A stretch of DNA of 64,000 bases, taken from Palsa-147 sp963771905 (GTDB taxonomy: Bacteria > Acidobacteriota > Terriglobia > Acidiferrales > UBA7541). Shown here piece after piece: positions 28,024 to 37,014 of this stretch. Location: NCBI GenBank assembly GCA_963771905.1, contig CAVYVI010000009.1, positions 868,001-932,000 on the forward strand, in the 5' to 3' direction. Position 1 is the stretch's first letter. Each line of letters starts with the position of its first letter. The translations under genes were made by a program, and so were the position numbers. The notes under the pieces are model-generated. The model saw only the letters and a list, made by a program, of their open reading frames with translations. It was not told the DNA's origin and made no database searches.

Positions 28024-29043
28024 CTACGCCATGCGGCGGCCGACGGCCGGCGCGATAATCCGCAGTTCGCCCATCAGTTGCGCGAACTGGTCAGGATAGA
28101 GCGACTGCGCGCCATCGGAGAGAGCGTGATCGGGATCTGGATGCACTTCGATCAGCAAGCCGTCCGCACCTGCGGCGACGGCGGCACGGGCCATCGGCGC
28201 GACTTTGTCGCGGCGGCCGGTGCCGTGCGAGGGATCGGCAAAAATCGGCAAGTGCGAAAGTTTTTTGATGGCGGGGATCGCGGCGATGTCGAGCGTATTG
28301 CGCATGTAGGTATCGAACGTGCGAATGCCCCGCTCGCAAAGAACCACGTTGTAGTTTCCACCGGACATGATGTACTCGGCGCTCAGAAGCAGTTCCTCGA
28401 TGGTCGCCGACATGCCGCGTTTCAGCAGCACGGGCTTGCGAATCTCGCCCAGCGCGCGCAGCAAGTAGTAGTTCTGCATGTTTCGTGCGCCGACCTGGAG
28501 GAGATCGACGTATTCCAAAACGAGCTGCAATTGCGATGGATCCATGATTTCGCTGACGACCAGCAGGCCATTGCGATCGGCTGCGGCGCGCAGCAGCTTC
28601 AGCCCGGGCTCGCCGAGCCCCTGAAACGAATACGGGGAAGTCCGGGGCTTGAACGCGCCGCCACGCAACAGCTTTGCGCCGAGTCGCGCCGTGCGCTCGG
28701 CGACCGAGTTGATTTGTGATTCCGTCTCGACCGCGCATGGTCCCGCGGCGACGATGATTTCCGGCCCGCCGATGCGCACGCCTTTGCCAACGTCCACGAT
28801 AGTGCCTTCGGGGCGAAACGCGCGACTGGCAAGTTTGTACGGCTGCGTGATGCGCACCACTTCGCGAACGCCGTCGAGCAATTCAATATCGCGCGTATCG
28901 AAATCCGGATGCACGCCTACGGCGCCGATCACCGTGTGCGATTCGCCCGTCGAGCGATGCACGTCGAAACCGATCGAGACAAGCCGGTCAATCACATGCT
29001 GAATCTGTTTGTCCGTTGCCGCAGACTGCATCACCACTACCAT
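28024..29043 (-). CDS. aroF: 3-deoxy-7-phosphoheptulonate synthase (AroF/KDOPS-like, type I beta)
   Basis: First step of the shikimate pathway: condenses phosphoenolpyruvate and erythrose 4-phosphate. Residues ~1-75 form a ferredoxin-like regulatory domain (QIQHVIDRLVSIGFDV), as in the Thermotoga-type enzyme where it mediates Tyr inhibition. The barrel has VAAGPCAVET, LLRGGAFKPRTSPYSFQG, LLKRGMSATIEE and FADPSHGTG. The product feeds chorismate to both the trp genes and the mutase/tyrA in this operon. The upstream gap to the mutase is 39 bp. Confidence 0.95.
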   Translation of the reverse strand: MVVVMQSAATDKQIQHVIDRLVSIGFDVHRSTGESHTVIGAVGVHPDFDTRDIELLDGVREVVRITQPYKLASRAFRPEGTIVDVGKGVRIGGPEIIVAAGPCAVETESQINSVAERTARLGAKLLRGGAFKPRTSPYSFQGLGEPGLKLLRAAADRNGLLVVSEIMDPSQLQLVLEYVDLLQVGARNMQNYYLLRALGEIRKPVLLKRGMSATIEELLLSAEYIMSGGNYNVVLCERGIRTFDTYMRNTLDIAAIPAIKKLSHLPIFADPSHGTGRRDKVAPMARAAVAAGADGLLIEVHPDPDHALSDGAQSLYPDQFAQLMGELRIIAPAVGRRMA

Positions 29044-29082
29044 TCACATGTCTCCGTGGGTTTCGAAATCCGTCTGAACTCT

Positions 29083-29370
29083 TTAAGAACTCTTCTTGGC
29101 GTCGTCGTGCTGTGCCGCCCGTTCGAGCGAACGCGCTTCGTCGATAATTCTCTCGAACAGCCGCCGAATCGCCGTATCCGCCAGTGGGCCCGGATTTGCG
29201 CGCTCGACATTCGCGAGAATCTCATTCTCGCGTTCGGGTTGATAGACCGGCAATCCTTTCGCGTGCTTCTCGCGTCCGACCTCCAGAGCGCATTGCGCGC
29301 GCTCGTTCAGCAGCTTCACGAGCTTGTCGTCGATCTCGTCGATGCGGCGGCGCCAGTCTTCGATGGTCAC
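29083..29370 (-). CDS. Chorismate mutase, AroQ class
   Basis: Converts chorismate to prephenate. The 95-residue all-helical protein has the AroQ pattern: WRRRIDEIDDKLVKLLNERA (Arg and Glu-rich first helix), EVGREKHAKGLPVYQPERE with catalytic Lys/Arg, and FERIIDEARSLE. It starts at GTG 29370, overlapping the trpA stop by four bases (GTGA), so translation is coupled. It is a free-standing mutase between trp genes and aroF/tyrA, placing the branch point enzyme in the same transcript. The C-terminal DDAKKSS tail is not conserved. Confidence 0.93.
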   Translation of the reverse strand: MTIEDWRRRIDEIDDKLVKLLNERAQCALEVGREKHAKGLPVYQPERENEILANVERANPGPLADTAIRRLFERIIDEARSLERAAQHDDAKKSS

Positions 29371-30254
29371 GATGGCTGCTCACTCCCGGATTCAATGCCA
29401 CGACGGCTCACGCCCGCGCGCGCTGCGTGTTTCAGCGATCGAATCAAACCGGCAACGGCCTGCGCCGCGCCCGCCGGCGTCGTGGCTTTCTCCACTTCTG
29501 CGACCAACGCGGATCCCACCACCGCGGCATCCGCGATTCCGCCGAGAACGGAGACGTGCGTCGGCAGGGAAATCCCGAAGCCGACAGCGATGGGCAGGCG
29601 TGTCGACGCCCGCGTGCGCCGCACCAGAGCGGGAAGGTCTTCGGGCAAGGCGTCGCGCGTGCCTGTCACGCCGGTCCGCGAGATGAGATAGAGGAATCCG
29701 GTCGTCGCTTCGGCAATCCGCGCGAGACGCGCGTCCGTCGAGGTCGGCGCCGCCAGAAAAATCGTATCGAGCCCTCGGCTGTGGATCGCTTTGCGATAGT
29801 CGCCGGCCTCTTCCGGCGTCAGATCAACCGCGAGAACTCCGTCGGCGCCCGCCGTCGCCGCGTCGGCGGCGAACTTCTCGAGGCCCATCTGCAGGATCGG
29901 ATTGTAATAGCTGAAGAGAACGAGAGGCGTGTCAACCTTCTGGCGCAAGCGTCCGACCAGCGATAACACGCCGCTCAAAGAAGTTCCGCTGCGCAGCGCG
30001 CGTTCGCTCGCTCGCTGAATGGTTGGGCCGTCCGCGAGCGGATCGCTGAACGGCACGCCGAGCTCGATGACGTCCGCGCCCGCCTCCGCCGCCTCGAGTA
30101 GAATTTCTTCGGAAGCCGCGAGCGTCGGGTCGCCCGCGGTCAAATAGGCGACGAGGCCGAGTTCGTCGTGCCGAGCAAGCTCGGCAAAACGGCGCGAAAT
30201 TCTTCCCGCGGGCATCGGCGGCGAGGATGTTACGGATCGCAACGCCTCAGACAT
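29367..30254 (-). CDS. trpA: Tryptophan synthase alpha subunit
   Basis: Cleaves indole-3-glycerol phosphate and channels indole to TrpB. Catalytic-region motifs are present: ELGVPFSDPLADGPTIQRA (Glu and Asp), VLAVDLTPEEA, and YLISRTGVTGTR. ATG 30254 overlaps the end of trpB by eight bases and gives 295 aa, slightly longer than usual because of a C-terminal extension (AARAGVSRRGIESGSEQPS). The 3' end overlaps the chorismate mutase gene. Confidence 0.96.
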   Translation of the reverse strand: MSEALRSVTSSPPMPAGRISRRFAELARHDELGLVAYLTAGDPTLAASEEILLEAAEAGADVIELGVPFSDPLADGPTIQRASERALRSGTSLSGVLSLVGRLRQKVDTPLVLFSYYNPILQMGLEKFAADAATAGADGVLAVDLTPEEAGDYRKAIHSRGLDTIFLAAPTSTDARLARIAEATTGFLYLISRTGVTGTRDALPEDLPALVRRTRASTRLPIAVGFGISLPTHVSVLGGIADAAVVGSALVAEVEKATTPAGAAQAVAGLIRSLKHAARAGVSRRGIESGSEQPS

Positions 30255-31458
30255 GGTTGGAGAGCGTCTCCATATCTTTGTCGCCGCGACCGGAGACATT
30301 CACGATCACGATTTCTTCACGATTCATTTTCGGCGCGCGGTTGATGATTTCGGCGATTGCGTGGGCCGATTCGAGCGCGGGGATAATTCCTTCCAGGCGC
30401 GCGAGCATCTTGGCGGCGTCGAGCGCTTCATCGTCCGTCACGGCCGTATATTCGGCGCGGCCGTTCTGTGCGAGCCAGGCGTGCTCGGGACCTACGGCGG
30501 GGTAATCGAGGCCGGCCGAGACGGAGTGCGTCGTCGAAATCTGTCCATCGGCGGTTTGAAGGACGTAGGTGTAGGTTCCTTGCAAGACGCCCGGCCGCGC
30601 GCCGGCAAATCCCGATGCAGCGGCCAATCGCGCGGCGTGCTCACCCAGAGTCTTGCCACGGCCTCCTGCTTCGACGCCGACCATTTTCACGTTTCCGTCG
30701 CCGAGGAACGCGTGAAATAACCCGATCGAGTTCGATCCACCGCCAACGCACGCCATCAGGTGATCGGGCAAGCGCCCCTCCGCGCGAAGAATCTGCTCGC
30801 GCGCTTCTTCGCCAATCACGCGATGAAAGTCGCGAACGATTTGCGGATAAGGATGTGCGCCGAGGACGGAGCCGAGAAGATAATGAGTGGTGCGGACGTT
30901 GGTCACCCAATCGCGCATCGCTTCGTTGATGGCGTCCTTTAGCGTCCGGCTGCCGGCGTCGACGCCGATCACTTCGGCGCCGAGAAGCCGCATTCGAAAC
31001 ACATTCAGCCGCTGCCGCTCCATGTCGGCCGTCCCCATGTAAACCGTACAGGCGAGGCCAAGGCGGGCGGCCACGGTGGCCGTTGCGACGCCGTGCTGCC
31101 CCGCGCCCGTTTCCGCCACGACGCGTTTTTTCTTCATGCGTTGGACGAGCAAGCCTTGGCCGATGCAATTGTTAATTTTGTGCGCGCCGGTGTGGAGCAG
31201 ATCTTCGCGCTTTAGATAGATTCGCGCGCCGCCGAGATGCCCGGTCAGCCGCGAGGCAAATTGTAGCGGCGTTGGACGGCCCGCGAAGTTGTGGAGGAGG
31301 TCATCGAACTCGGTCTGAAAATTCTTGTCGGCGCACGCTTCGGCGTAGACCCGCTCGAGTTCCTCGAGCGGCGCCATCAGCGTCTCCGGAACGTAGCGCC
31401 CGCCGAAGGGGCCGAAGCGGCCGCGCGCGTCGGGAACGGAGATCGTGGCTGCGCTCAT
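30247..31458 (-). CDS. trpB: Tryptophan synthase beta subunit
   Basis: PLP enzyme joining indole and serine. The 403-residue protein has the PLP lysine in HTGAHKINNCIGQG, the EAGAGQHG-like loop as ETGAGQHGVATA, GGGSNSIGLFH for phosphate binding and the SGRGDKDM ending. It overlaps trpF by four bases upstream and trpA by eight downstream. It is the canonical TrpB1 type. Confidence 0.97.
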   Translation of the reverse strand: MSAATISVPDARGRFGPFGGRYVPETLMAPLEELERVYAEACADKNFQTEFDDLLHNFAGRPTPLQFASRLTGHLGGARIYLKREDLLHTGAHKINNCIGQGLLVQRMKKKRVVAETGAGQHGVATATVAARLGLACTVYMGTADMERQRLNVFRMRLLGAEVIGVDAGSRTLKDAINEAMRDWVTNVRTTHYLLGSVLGAHPYPQIVRDFHRVIGEEAREQILRAEGRLPDHLMACVGGGSNSIGLFHAFLGDGNVKMVGVEAGGRGKTLGEHAARLAAASGFAGARPGVLQGTYTYVLQTADGQISTTHSVSAGLDYPAVGPEHAWLAQNGRAEYTAVTDDEALDAAKMLARLEGIIPALESAHAIAEIINRAPKMNREEIVIVNVSGRGDKDMETLSNHV

Positions 31459-32090
31459 GCAGCAGCGCCCCTGGCGCGCGCGACGGCGGCCATCAGCGCG
31501 AAAAGCAGAGCGTGGTCTTTCTTGCCAGGGCTGGACTCGACCCCGCCGCAGACGTCTACGCCGAATGGCTTGGCTTCAGCAATCGCTTGCACAATATTCT
31601 CCGGGTTCAGGCCACCCGCGATGATAGTGGCGCCGTACTTCCTGGCCGCGCGCGCCATCTGCCAATCGAAGGTTTTTCCGGTTCCGCCCTTGCGCTCGCG
31701 ATCGAATCCGTCCAACAGGAACGCGTGTGCGTCTCCATATTTCCGGAGGCGCTGCAATTGGAATCCGCGCGATACGCGGAATGCCTTCACGACCGGATAA
31801 TAGCCGCTAAGCTTTTCGACGTCGGCCGGAGATTCTTCGCCGTGTAGTTGCAATACGTTCAGGTCGACATCGCGCGCGATTTGCAGTGCCCGCGCCAAGC
31901 CTGCGTTCACGAACACACCCACGAGAAGAATTCTTCGCGGCAGCCTCTTGGCGATGACGCGCGCGTCCGGGGGCGCAATGTAGCGCGGGCTTTTCTCATA
32001 GAAATTGAAACCCAGTGCGTCGGCGCCCACTTCGACCGCCCGTCGCGCGTCCGTCCAATTCGTGATCCCGCAGATTTTGACGCGCACCAT
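31455..32090 (-). CDS. trpF: Phosphoribosylanthranilate isomerase
   Basis: Amadori rearrangement of phosphoribosylanthranilate in tryptophan synthesis. The (beta/alpha)8 barrel starts VRVKICGITNWTDA with the catalytic Cys, then LQLHGEES, FLLDGFD with the catalytic Asp, AGGLNPENI and VDVCGGVESSPGKKD. At 211 aa it has the normal size. Its start lies 11 bp after trpC and its stop overlaps trpB by four bases. Confidence 0.97.
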   Translation of the reverse strand: MVRVKICGITNWTDARRAVEVGADALGFNFYEKSPRYIAPPDARVIAKRLPRRILLVGVFVNAGLARALQIARDVDLNVLQLHGEESPADVEKLSGYYPVVKAFRVSRGFQLQRLRKYGDAHAFLLDGFDRERKGGTGKTFDWQMARAARKYGATIIAGGLNPENIVQAIAEAKPFGVDVCGGVESSPGKKDHALLFALMAAVARARGAAA

Positions 32091-32101
32091 AAGGATGTCC
32101 T

Positions 32102-32926
32102 TCAGGACCCTGTCAATTTAGACGCGGCGGCACTCAGCAACTGGCGCAATCCTTCGCCGGGCGAGGCTTGTGTCATGAGATACTCGCCGATCAGAAACGC
32201 CCGATAGCCGGCCCGCGAGAGTTTCTCCAGATCTTCGCGCGAGTGAATTCCGGATTCAGCGACGGCGATGCACCGGCTTGGAATCGCGGCGGCAAGATTC
32301 AGAGGCGTTTCCAACCGTACATCGAAATTCGTCAGATCGCGGCAATTCACGCCGATGATTCGCGCGCCCGCATCAACCGCTCGTGTCAGTTCTTCCCGCG
32401 TGTGAACCTCGACGAGAGGCTCCATCTTCAATTGCCGACCGAGCGCCAGAAGCTCGGACAGGGAAGCGGCGTCCAGCACAGCAGCGATCAGGAGAAATGA
32501 ATCGGCGCCCGCCGCGCGAGCTTCCCAAACCTGCCATGGATCGAAGATGAAATCTTTGCGCAGAATCGGAACTGAAACGACTCCGCGTGCTTCTTTGAGA
32601 TGCGCGAGCGACCCCGAGAAGAAATCCTCTTCGGTCAGGACAGAGAGAGCTGCCACGCCGGAGGCTGCAAGTTCCGCCGCCAATTTCGCTGGTTCGTAAT
32701 TCTGCCGAATCACGCCGCGCGATGGCGATGCTTTTTTCAATTCCGCGATGATGTTGATGCCCGTAGCAGAAATTGCCGCGGCGAAATCGCGCGCGGGAGG
32801 AGCTTTCTTCTCGGCCGCAATTTTCAACGCGACGAGCGGCAGCACGCGCTGCCGGTGCGCCACGGCTTCGCGGCGCTTCTCGTATATGCGCAGAAGAATA
32901 TTCCCCGAATTGTTCTCGCCATGCAT
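32102..32926 (-). CDS. trpC: Indole-3-glycerol phosphate synthase
   Basis: Ring closure to indole-3-glycerol phosphate. Family motifs: AELKKASPSRGVI (catalytic Lys), LSVLTEEDFFSGS, ILRKDFIFD, IGVNCRDLTNFDV and AVAESGIHSREDL. The 274-residue protein starts at ATG 32926, about 40 bases downstream of the likely transcription start of the promoter at 32975-33003, making trpC the first gene of the operon. trpE, trpG and trpD are not in the window and must be elsewhere. Confidence 0.97.
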   Translation of the reverse strand: MHGENNSGNILLRIYEKRREAVAHRQRVLPLVALKIAAEKKAPPARDFAAAISATGINIIAELKKASPSRGVIRQNYEPAKLAAELAASGVAALSVLTEEDFFSGSLAHLKEARGVVSVPILRKDFIFDPWQVWEARAAGADSFLLIAAVLDAASLSELLALGRQLKMEPLVEVHTREELTRAVDAGARIIGVNCRDLTNFDVRLETPLNLAAAIPSRCIAVAESGIHSREDLEKLSRAGYRAFLIGEYLMTQASPGEGLRQLLSAAASKLTGS

Positions 32927-32974
32927 GTGCAGACGGGTCGGTCCCCGGCCCAGGTAGGGAAAATCGCTGCGACC

Positions 32975-33003
32975 ATGCTAATCGGGCTCTCGAGGCTTGT
33001 CAA
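32975..33003 (-). promoter_or_regulatory. Sigma70-type promoter of the aromatic amino acid operon
   Basis: Reading the minus strand: TTGACA (complement of 32998-33003), a 17-bp spacer, then TAGCAT (complement of 32975-32980). The -35 box is a perfect match and the -10 box matches four of six. It lies about 50 bp before trpC. No leader peptide or attenuator stem was found between it and the gene. Confidence 0.75.
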
Positions 33004-33105
33004 TTTTGCCGTGGATGTCGACGCAGCGCGCAACTACTGTGAAAGCCGAAAGCCTGGAGAGCCGCGGTCCTTTGAGCGGGCAAGATTGCCTGGCCCATGA
33101 ACACA

Positions 33106-34788
33106 TCAGTTTCCGAGCAGCGGAGCCGTGAACCGCACCGGGATTCCAAAATTCGAGCCGCCAAAACCATTAAGCACGGCGTACGTGATGCCGATGACCT
33201 TGCCGCCGGAATTGAGAAGCGGTCCACCGGAACCGCCCGAAGTGGTTTGCGCGTCGAAGACGATTTTGTCGGGCAAAACATCGCCGACGTGGCCTTGTGT
33301 GATAAGCGGATGGATGAGGCTTCGTTTCGCCAGCTCGTCTAGAATTTGGGTGACGTCGCCCTGGCTCGTCGTAATAATCTGCTGTGCCGTCGCATCATCG
33401 GCCCGCGCTAAAATCGCTGCGAGGCCCGTCGCGTATCCCATCAGGACGATCGATTCGCCCGATTTCGCCGCGTCTTTGGCGGTGTCGACCTCGAGCTTGG
33501 GGCGCACGAGCCCCTGGAGATCGACCTGCATCGCGGCCAGGTCGGTATCATCGGAAATTTTTTCGATCTCCGTGTGGAATGCGCGCGCGTCATTCGGAAA
33601 ATACGCGCGAATCGCTGCGATCTCGGGTTGAAATCCCCGATCGGTCAGCGAGCTCATCTCGTCGTTTTTCCACCACGGTTGCGCGACGTGCCGATTTGTG
33701 ATGACCCGGCCGTTCTGGCCTGCGAGGAATCCCGTGCCGAACACGTCCACGCGCACTTCGGGGCCGCGGCCACCCACCGTGAGTACAGGATTACCTTCGC
33801 TGTCCTGGATCGGCTCGCCCTGCGGATTGATTCCGGCATATCGCAGCCGCTGCCCGCTGTCTTTTTCTCGGAAACCGACCGCAACGTGAAGCAGGCACAC
33901 GCTCGGGACGTCGGCGCCGATAATGCCTTCCGCCGCGGTGCCTTCGGACTCGACTTTTTTCAAGCGCGCGTTCGTCTCGGCGAGTTCATGCTGAAGGTCG
34001 GAGAGCTCCTGAGTGTCAGCCGTCTCCATTTTTGCTTTCAGTTGGTCGGCTTGCTTTTGGAGTTCGTCCCGCTGCGCGGCTGGGACACCGGCGGCTGCCG
34101 GAACCTGGCCACGAAGACGCCGCGCGTCCGCCACAAGGCTTTGCGGGCGCAGGGCGCCGCCGCTAAGCCGCGCGATGATGGCGTTGGCGAGCTGCTGATC
34201 TTTCTTGGCCGTGCGTGAATAGAGGAAAAAAATGCCTGCCATGATGACGGCGACGATGAAGGCTGCGGTGACCCCGATCTTCAAGGCGCGATCGAGCGAG
34301 AACGCGTCCTTCGTCATTTTCTCCGTGACCGCGAGCGCCTCGAACGCCGTATGCGCGATTTGCTGACCTTCCTCCGCGATTTTCAGCCGCTCCCGCATCT
34401 GATCGGCGGCGCGCTTCACTCGCAACCGAACGCGCACACGCGCCAGCAATTCTTTCGAGTCGAATGGTCGCGACACGGCATCGTCCGCGCCGAGATCGAG
34501 CGCGAGGGACCTCTCTTCGGGCCCCCCGCTGATCAAAAGAACGATGGGAATGTGACGCGTTATTTCCGAGTTCTTCCATTCCGGCACAATATCGCGCGAT
34601 TCGATACCAGCGAGACGCTGATCGAGGAGAACCAGCGCGGCGCCGGCTTGTCGCGCTGCTTGCAGACCTTCTGCGTTCGGTTCGAGAGCTTCCGCCGCGA
34701 AGCCTGAGGATTGCAAAAGCTCCAGAAGTTGCTGACGCGAAGCCTCGTCCGCTTCAAGAACCAGGATTTTGTCACCCGCCGGTGTCAT
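33106..34788 (-). CDS. Receiver-TM-trypsin-like protease fusion protein
   Basis: A 560-residue protein with an unusual architecture. Residues ~7-120 form a response-regulator receiver with acidic residues E12 and D14 and phospho-acceptor Asp56 (ALVLLDQR); the conserved Lys is Arg107 (AVSRPFD). A membrane helix spans ~171-190, a heptad-like coil follows (~235-285), and a trypsin-like protease domain fills ~345-555 with His367 (TNRHVA), Asp416 (DDTDLA) and Ser520 (SGGSGGPL). Predicted topology puts the receiver in the cytoplasm and the protease outside. GAGG precedes ATG 34788. No PDZ domain is seen and no kinase gene adjoins it. Substrate and partner are unknown. Confidence 0.85.
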   Translation of the reverse strand: MTPAGDKILVLEADEASRQQLLELLQSSGFAAEALEPNAEGLQAARQAGAALVLLDQRLAGIESRDIVPEWKNSEITRHIPIVLLISGGPEERSLALDLGADDAVSRPFDSKELLARVRVRLRVKRAADQMRERLKIAEEGQQIAHTAFEALAVTEKMTKDAFSLDRALKIGVTAAFIVAVIMAGIFFLYSRTAKKDQQLANAIIARLSGGALRPQSLVADARRLRGQVPAAAGVPAAQRDELQKQADQLKAKMETADTQELSDLQHELAETNARLKKVESEGTAAEGIIGADVPSVCLLHVAVGFREKDSGQRLRYAGINPQGEPIQDSEGNPVLTVGGRGPEVRVDVFGTGFLAGQNGRVITNRHVAQPWWKNDEMSSLTDRGFQPEIAAIRAYFPNDARAFHTEIEKISDDTDLAAMQVDLQGLVRPKLEVDTAKDAAKSGESIVLMGYATGLAAILARADDATAQQIITTSQGDVTQILDELAKRSLIHPLITQGHVGDVLPDKIVFDAQTTSGGSGGPLLNSGGKVIGITYAVLNGFGGSNFGIPVRFTAPLLGN

Positions 34789-34941
34789 ACATCCTCATTT
34801 GAAATCAAGCTGCTATCCTATATAGATTCCTGGCGTGCACCAAAAGTTTCTGGCGCGGACACCATGGCAGAATTTGCGCGTTCGCATCGGGATCGCGCGC
34901 CACAGGAATGTGCCTATCCGTGACTGTGTGCCGAAAGAAAG

Positions 34942-35643
34942 ATGGCGATGAGCGGAACACAACTCAATCTACTCAACGCTGAAATTGTAAGTTGCCGCCG
35001 GTGTCCGAGGCTGGTGAGATATCGCGAGGCGATTGCTCGTGAGAAAAAGCCGGCGTTTCGCGCGTGGGAATACTGGGGGAAACCGGTTCCGGGATTCGGC
35101 GATGCGCGCGCGGGGTTGTACATCCTCGGTCTCGCGCCGGCCGCGCATGGTGCCAATCGTACCGGCCGGATGTTCACAGGAGACCGTTCAGGCGATTTTC
35201 TATATCGCGCGCTGTATCGGGCCGGCTTCGCGAACCAATCCGGTTCCATTCGCCGCGGCGATGGTCTCGTCTTGGCGCGCGCGTACATGGGCGCGGCACT
35301 GCGCTGCGCGCCGCCGGCGAACAAGCCTCTTCCTAGTGAATTGAGCAATTGCAGACCGTATTTTGAGCGCGAACTCGAAATCCTCCGGCCGCGCGCAGTT
35401 CTAGCTCTGGGGAATATCGCGATGAAAGCCTTTCTGGGCTTGTTGAAAAGTCGCGGGGCGATCGCGAGCTTCGCGGCGTACCCGTTTCGTCACGGCGCTG
35501 TATACGAACTCCCGGGCGATCTGCCGCGTCTTTTTCTTTCGTATCACCCGAGCCAGCAGAATACGTTCACGGGCAAACTCACGCACTCAATGTTGTTGGG
35601 TGTCCTCCGCCAAATCCGACAATTCCTCGACGCGAAATGGTAA
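34942..35643 (+). CDS. Uracil-DNA glycosylase, family 5 (UDGb) type
   Basis: Removes uracil, and in family 5 also hypoxanthine or other deaminated bases, from DNA. Motif 1 is GLAPAAHGANRTGRMFTGD, which lacks the polar residue of families 1 and 4 and fits family 5; motif 3 is SYHPSQQN. The cysteines CRRCPRL near the N-terminus with later CAPPANKP and NCRPYF are placed to hold a 4Fe-4S cluster. The 233-residue length agrees. ATG 34942 or 34948 could be the start. It is divergent from the receiver-protease gene. Confidence 0.9.
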   Translation: MAMSGTQLNLLNAEIVSCRRCPRLVRYREAIAREKKPAFRAWEYWGKPVPGFGDARAGLYILGLAPAAHGANRTGRMFTGDRSGDFLYRALYRAGFANQSGSIRRGDGLVLARAYMGAALRCAPPANKPLPSELSNCRPYFERELEILRPRAVLALGNIAMKAFLGLLKSRGAIASFAAYPFRHGAVYELPGDLPRLFLSYHPSQQNTFTGKLTHSMLLGVLRQIRQFLDAKW

Positions 35644-35698
35644 CCAGATCAGCGTGGCGGGCTCGCCGAGAAAGCGCTGAATCCCGCTTGGCTCGATT

Positions 35699-36028
35699 TT
35701 ACTTCAGCGCGAAGAAGTCGCTCGGCAGATCGCCCGATACTTCGTAATGAGTCACAGTCGGCTCGAGCTCGAGCAGGAAGTCTTTGTCTCCCGGATAGTA
35801 CACGGCAGCTTCGATTTTCTCTCCGGCAAATCTGCGAATTGCATCCAGTGAATCCCATAAGGAACAAAAGAGAAAATCTGCTTCTTCGCCGTCGAGGCGG
35901 TGAAAAATCATGACACCGCGATTCCCGAGTATTGCCCTGCATTCCTTCCCGCCTGTTTTGTGGAGGTACGCGAGAAACTCGTCCGCCTGCCGCGCGCGCG
36001 TACGTCCGTGCCAGAATCGCGCGATCAT
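35699..36028 (-). CDS. Small ABM-like (antibiotic biosynthesis monooxygenase fold) protein
   Basis: A 109-residue protein beginning MIARFWHGRTRARQADEF, the usual start of dimeric alpha/beta-barrel ABM-domain proteins; it continues FLFCSLWDSLDAIRRFAGE and AVYYPGDKDFL, also typical. Members include heme-degrading, quinol-oxidising and purely structural proteins, so no reaction is claimed. ATG 36028 overlaps the stop of the EamA transporter gene by four bases, so the two are coupled and possibly act on the same compound. Confidence 0.8.
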   Translation of the reverse strand: MIARFWHGRTRARQADEFLAYLHKTGGKECRAILGNRGVMIFHRLDGEEADFLFCSLWDSLDAIRRFAGEKIEAAVYYPGDKDFLLELEPTVTHYEVSGDLPSDFFALK

Positions 36029-37014
36029 GGAGTAGCCTCCTCTTCCTCGCCGTCCAATCCCATCGATCTTTCCGCTGGCTTTTCTTGTTCGCGTTGAACC
36101 GGGTTTCGAATCGCCAGGAAAACGCCGGCCACGATGATTGCTGCCGCCACAAGTATGCGCGGACTGACATGCTCGCCCCCCAGCGCCCATCCCAGGAACA
36201 CCGCGACGACTGGATTGACATATGCATAAGTCGCGACGCGCGCGTGCGAACGAACGCTCAGCAGCCAGATATATGCGGTGAAACCGAGAAGCGATCCGAC
36301 GACGATCAGATAGCCGAACGCAAAAACGGCTCGCGGTGGAATCGACGCGAGATGCACATCGCGCGTTTCGCCGAACGCGCTGCCGGTGATTAGCAGGAGC
36401 GCGCCTCCGACAAGCATTTGCGCCGCGGCAACCATCGCAGAGGATGACGGCAGATGAAGCCGCGAGCGCGCCGACGAGCCGATCGCCCAGCTAATAGCCG
36501 CGAAAAGCACAGCGCCGGCGCCCAGCAAGTCCGCGCGGCTCGCGCAGTGCAGCGCGTCGGGGCCGATCAGCAGCGCGACCCCCGCCGCCCCGAGCGCGAG
36601 GCCGGTGCCGGTTTGTGCCGTTAGCCAAGGCTCGCCTTCACGCCGCGGCGAGAGAAGAACCATCCACAGCGGAATCGTGGCAGCGAGCAGTGCCGCGAGT
36701 CCTGAAGTCACATGCTGTTCGGCCCATGCCAGCGAGCCGTGGCCCCCGAGCATGAAAAACGCACCTGTAATCAAGGCGCCGCGCCACTCTCGCGGTGAAA
36801 GCAATGCTGCACCGCGGCCGCGCAGGATCGCGTACAGCAGCGCTCCGGCAATCATGTGACGGGCGCCCATCATGAGCAGGGGAGGAAAAGAGTGGACAGC
36901 GACGCGGATGGCAAGATAGGTCGAGCCCCAGCCGAGATAGATGGCGGCGAACGCGAAGGCCACGCGGGTACTCGACGGCGCGCTCGCATTCGAGGATGTA
37001 ACTTGTGAAGTCAT
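36025..37014 (-). CDS. EamA/DMT-superfamily transporter
   Basis: Inner-membrane exporter or permease (329 aa) with ten predicted helices in two EamA repeats. The first helix IYLGWGSTYLAIRVAV and LAALLAATIPLWMVLL are characteristic of the RhtA/YedA-like branch, whose known members export amino acids or metabolites. The substrate is unknown. The C-terminus is polar (QREQEKPAERSMGLDGEEEEATP in part). It is divergent from the CGNR regulator gene, with an 84-bp intergenic region carrying repeated motifs, and coupled to the ABM-like gene downstream. Confidence 0.9.
   Translation of the reverse strand: MTSQVTSSNASAPSSTRVAFAFAAIYLGWGSTYLAIRVAVHSFPPLLMMGARHMIAGALLYAILRGRGAALLSPREWRGALITGAFFMLGGHGSLAWAEQHVTSGLAALLAATIPLWMVLLSPRREGEPWLTAQTGTGLALGAAGVALLIGPDALHCASRADLLGAGAVLFAAISWAIGSSARSRLHLPSSSAMVAAAQMLVGGALLLITGSAFGETRDVHLASIPPRAVFAFGYLIVVGSLLGFTAYIWLLSVRSHARVATYAYVNPVVAVFLGWALGGEHVSPRILVAAAIIVAGVFLAIRNPVQREQEKPAERSMGLDGEEEEATP

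Noticed and set aside
29083..29370. Chorismate mutase as N-terminal part of a fused P-protein or AroF
   Set aside because: The frame stops 39 bp before aroF begins and both proteins have complete family lengths, so they are separate genes.
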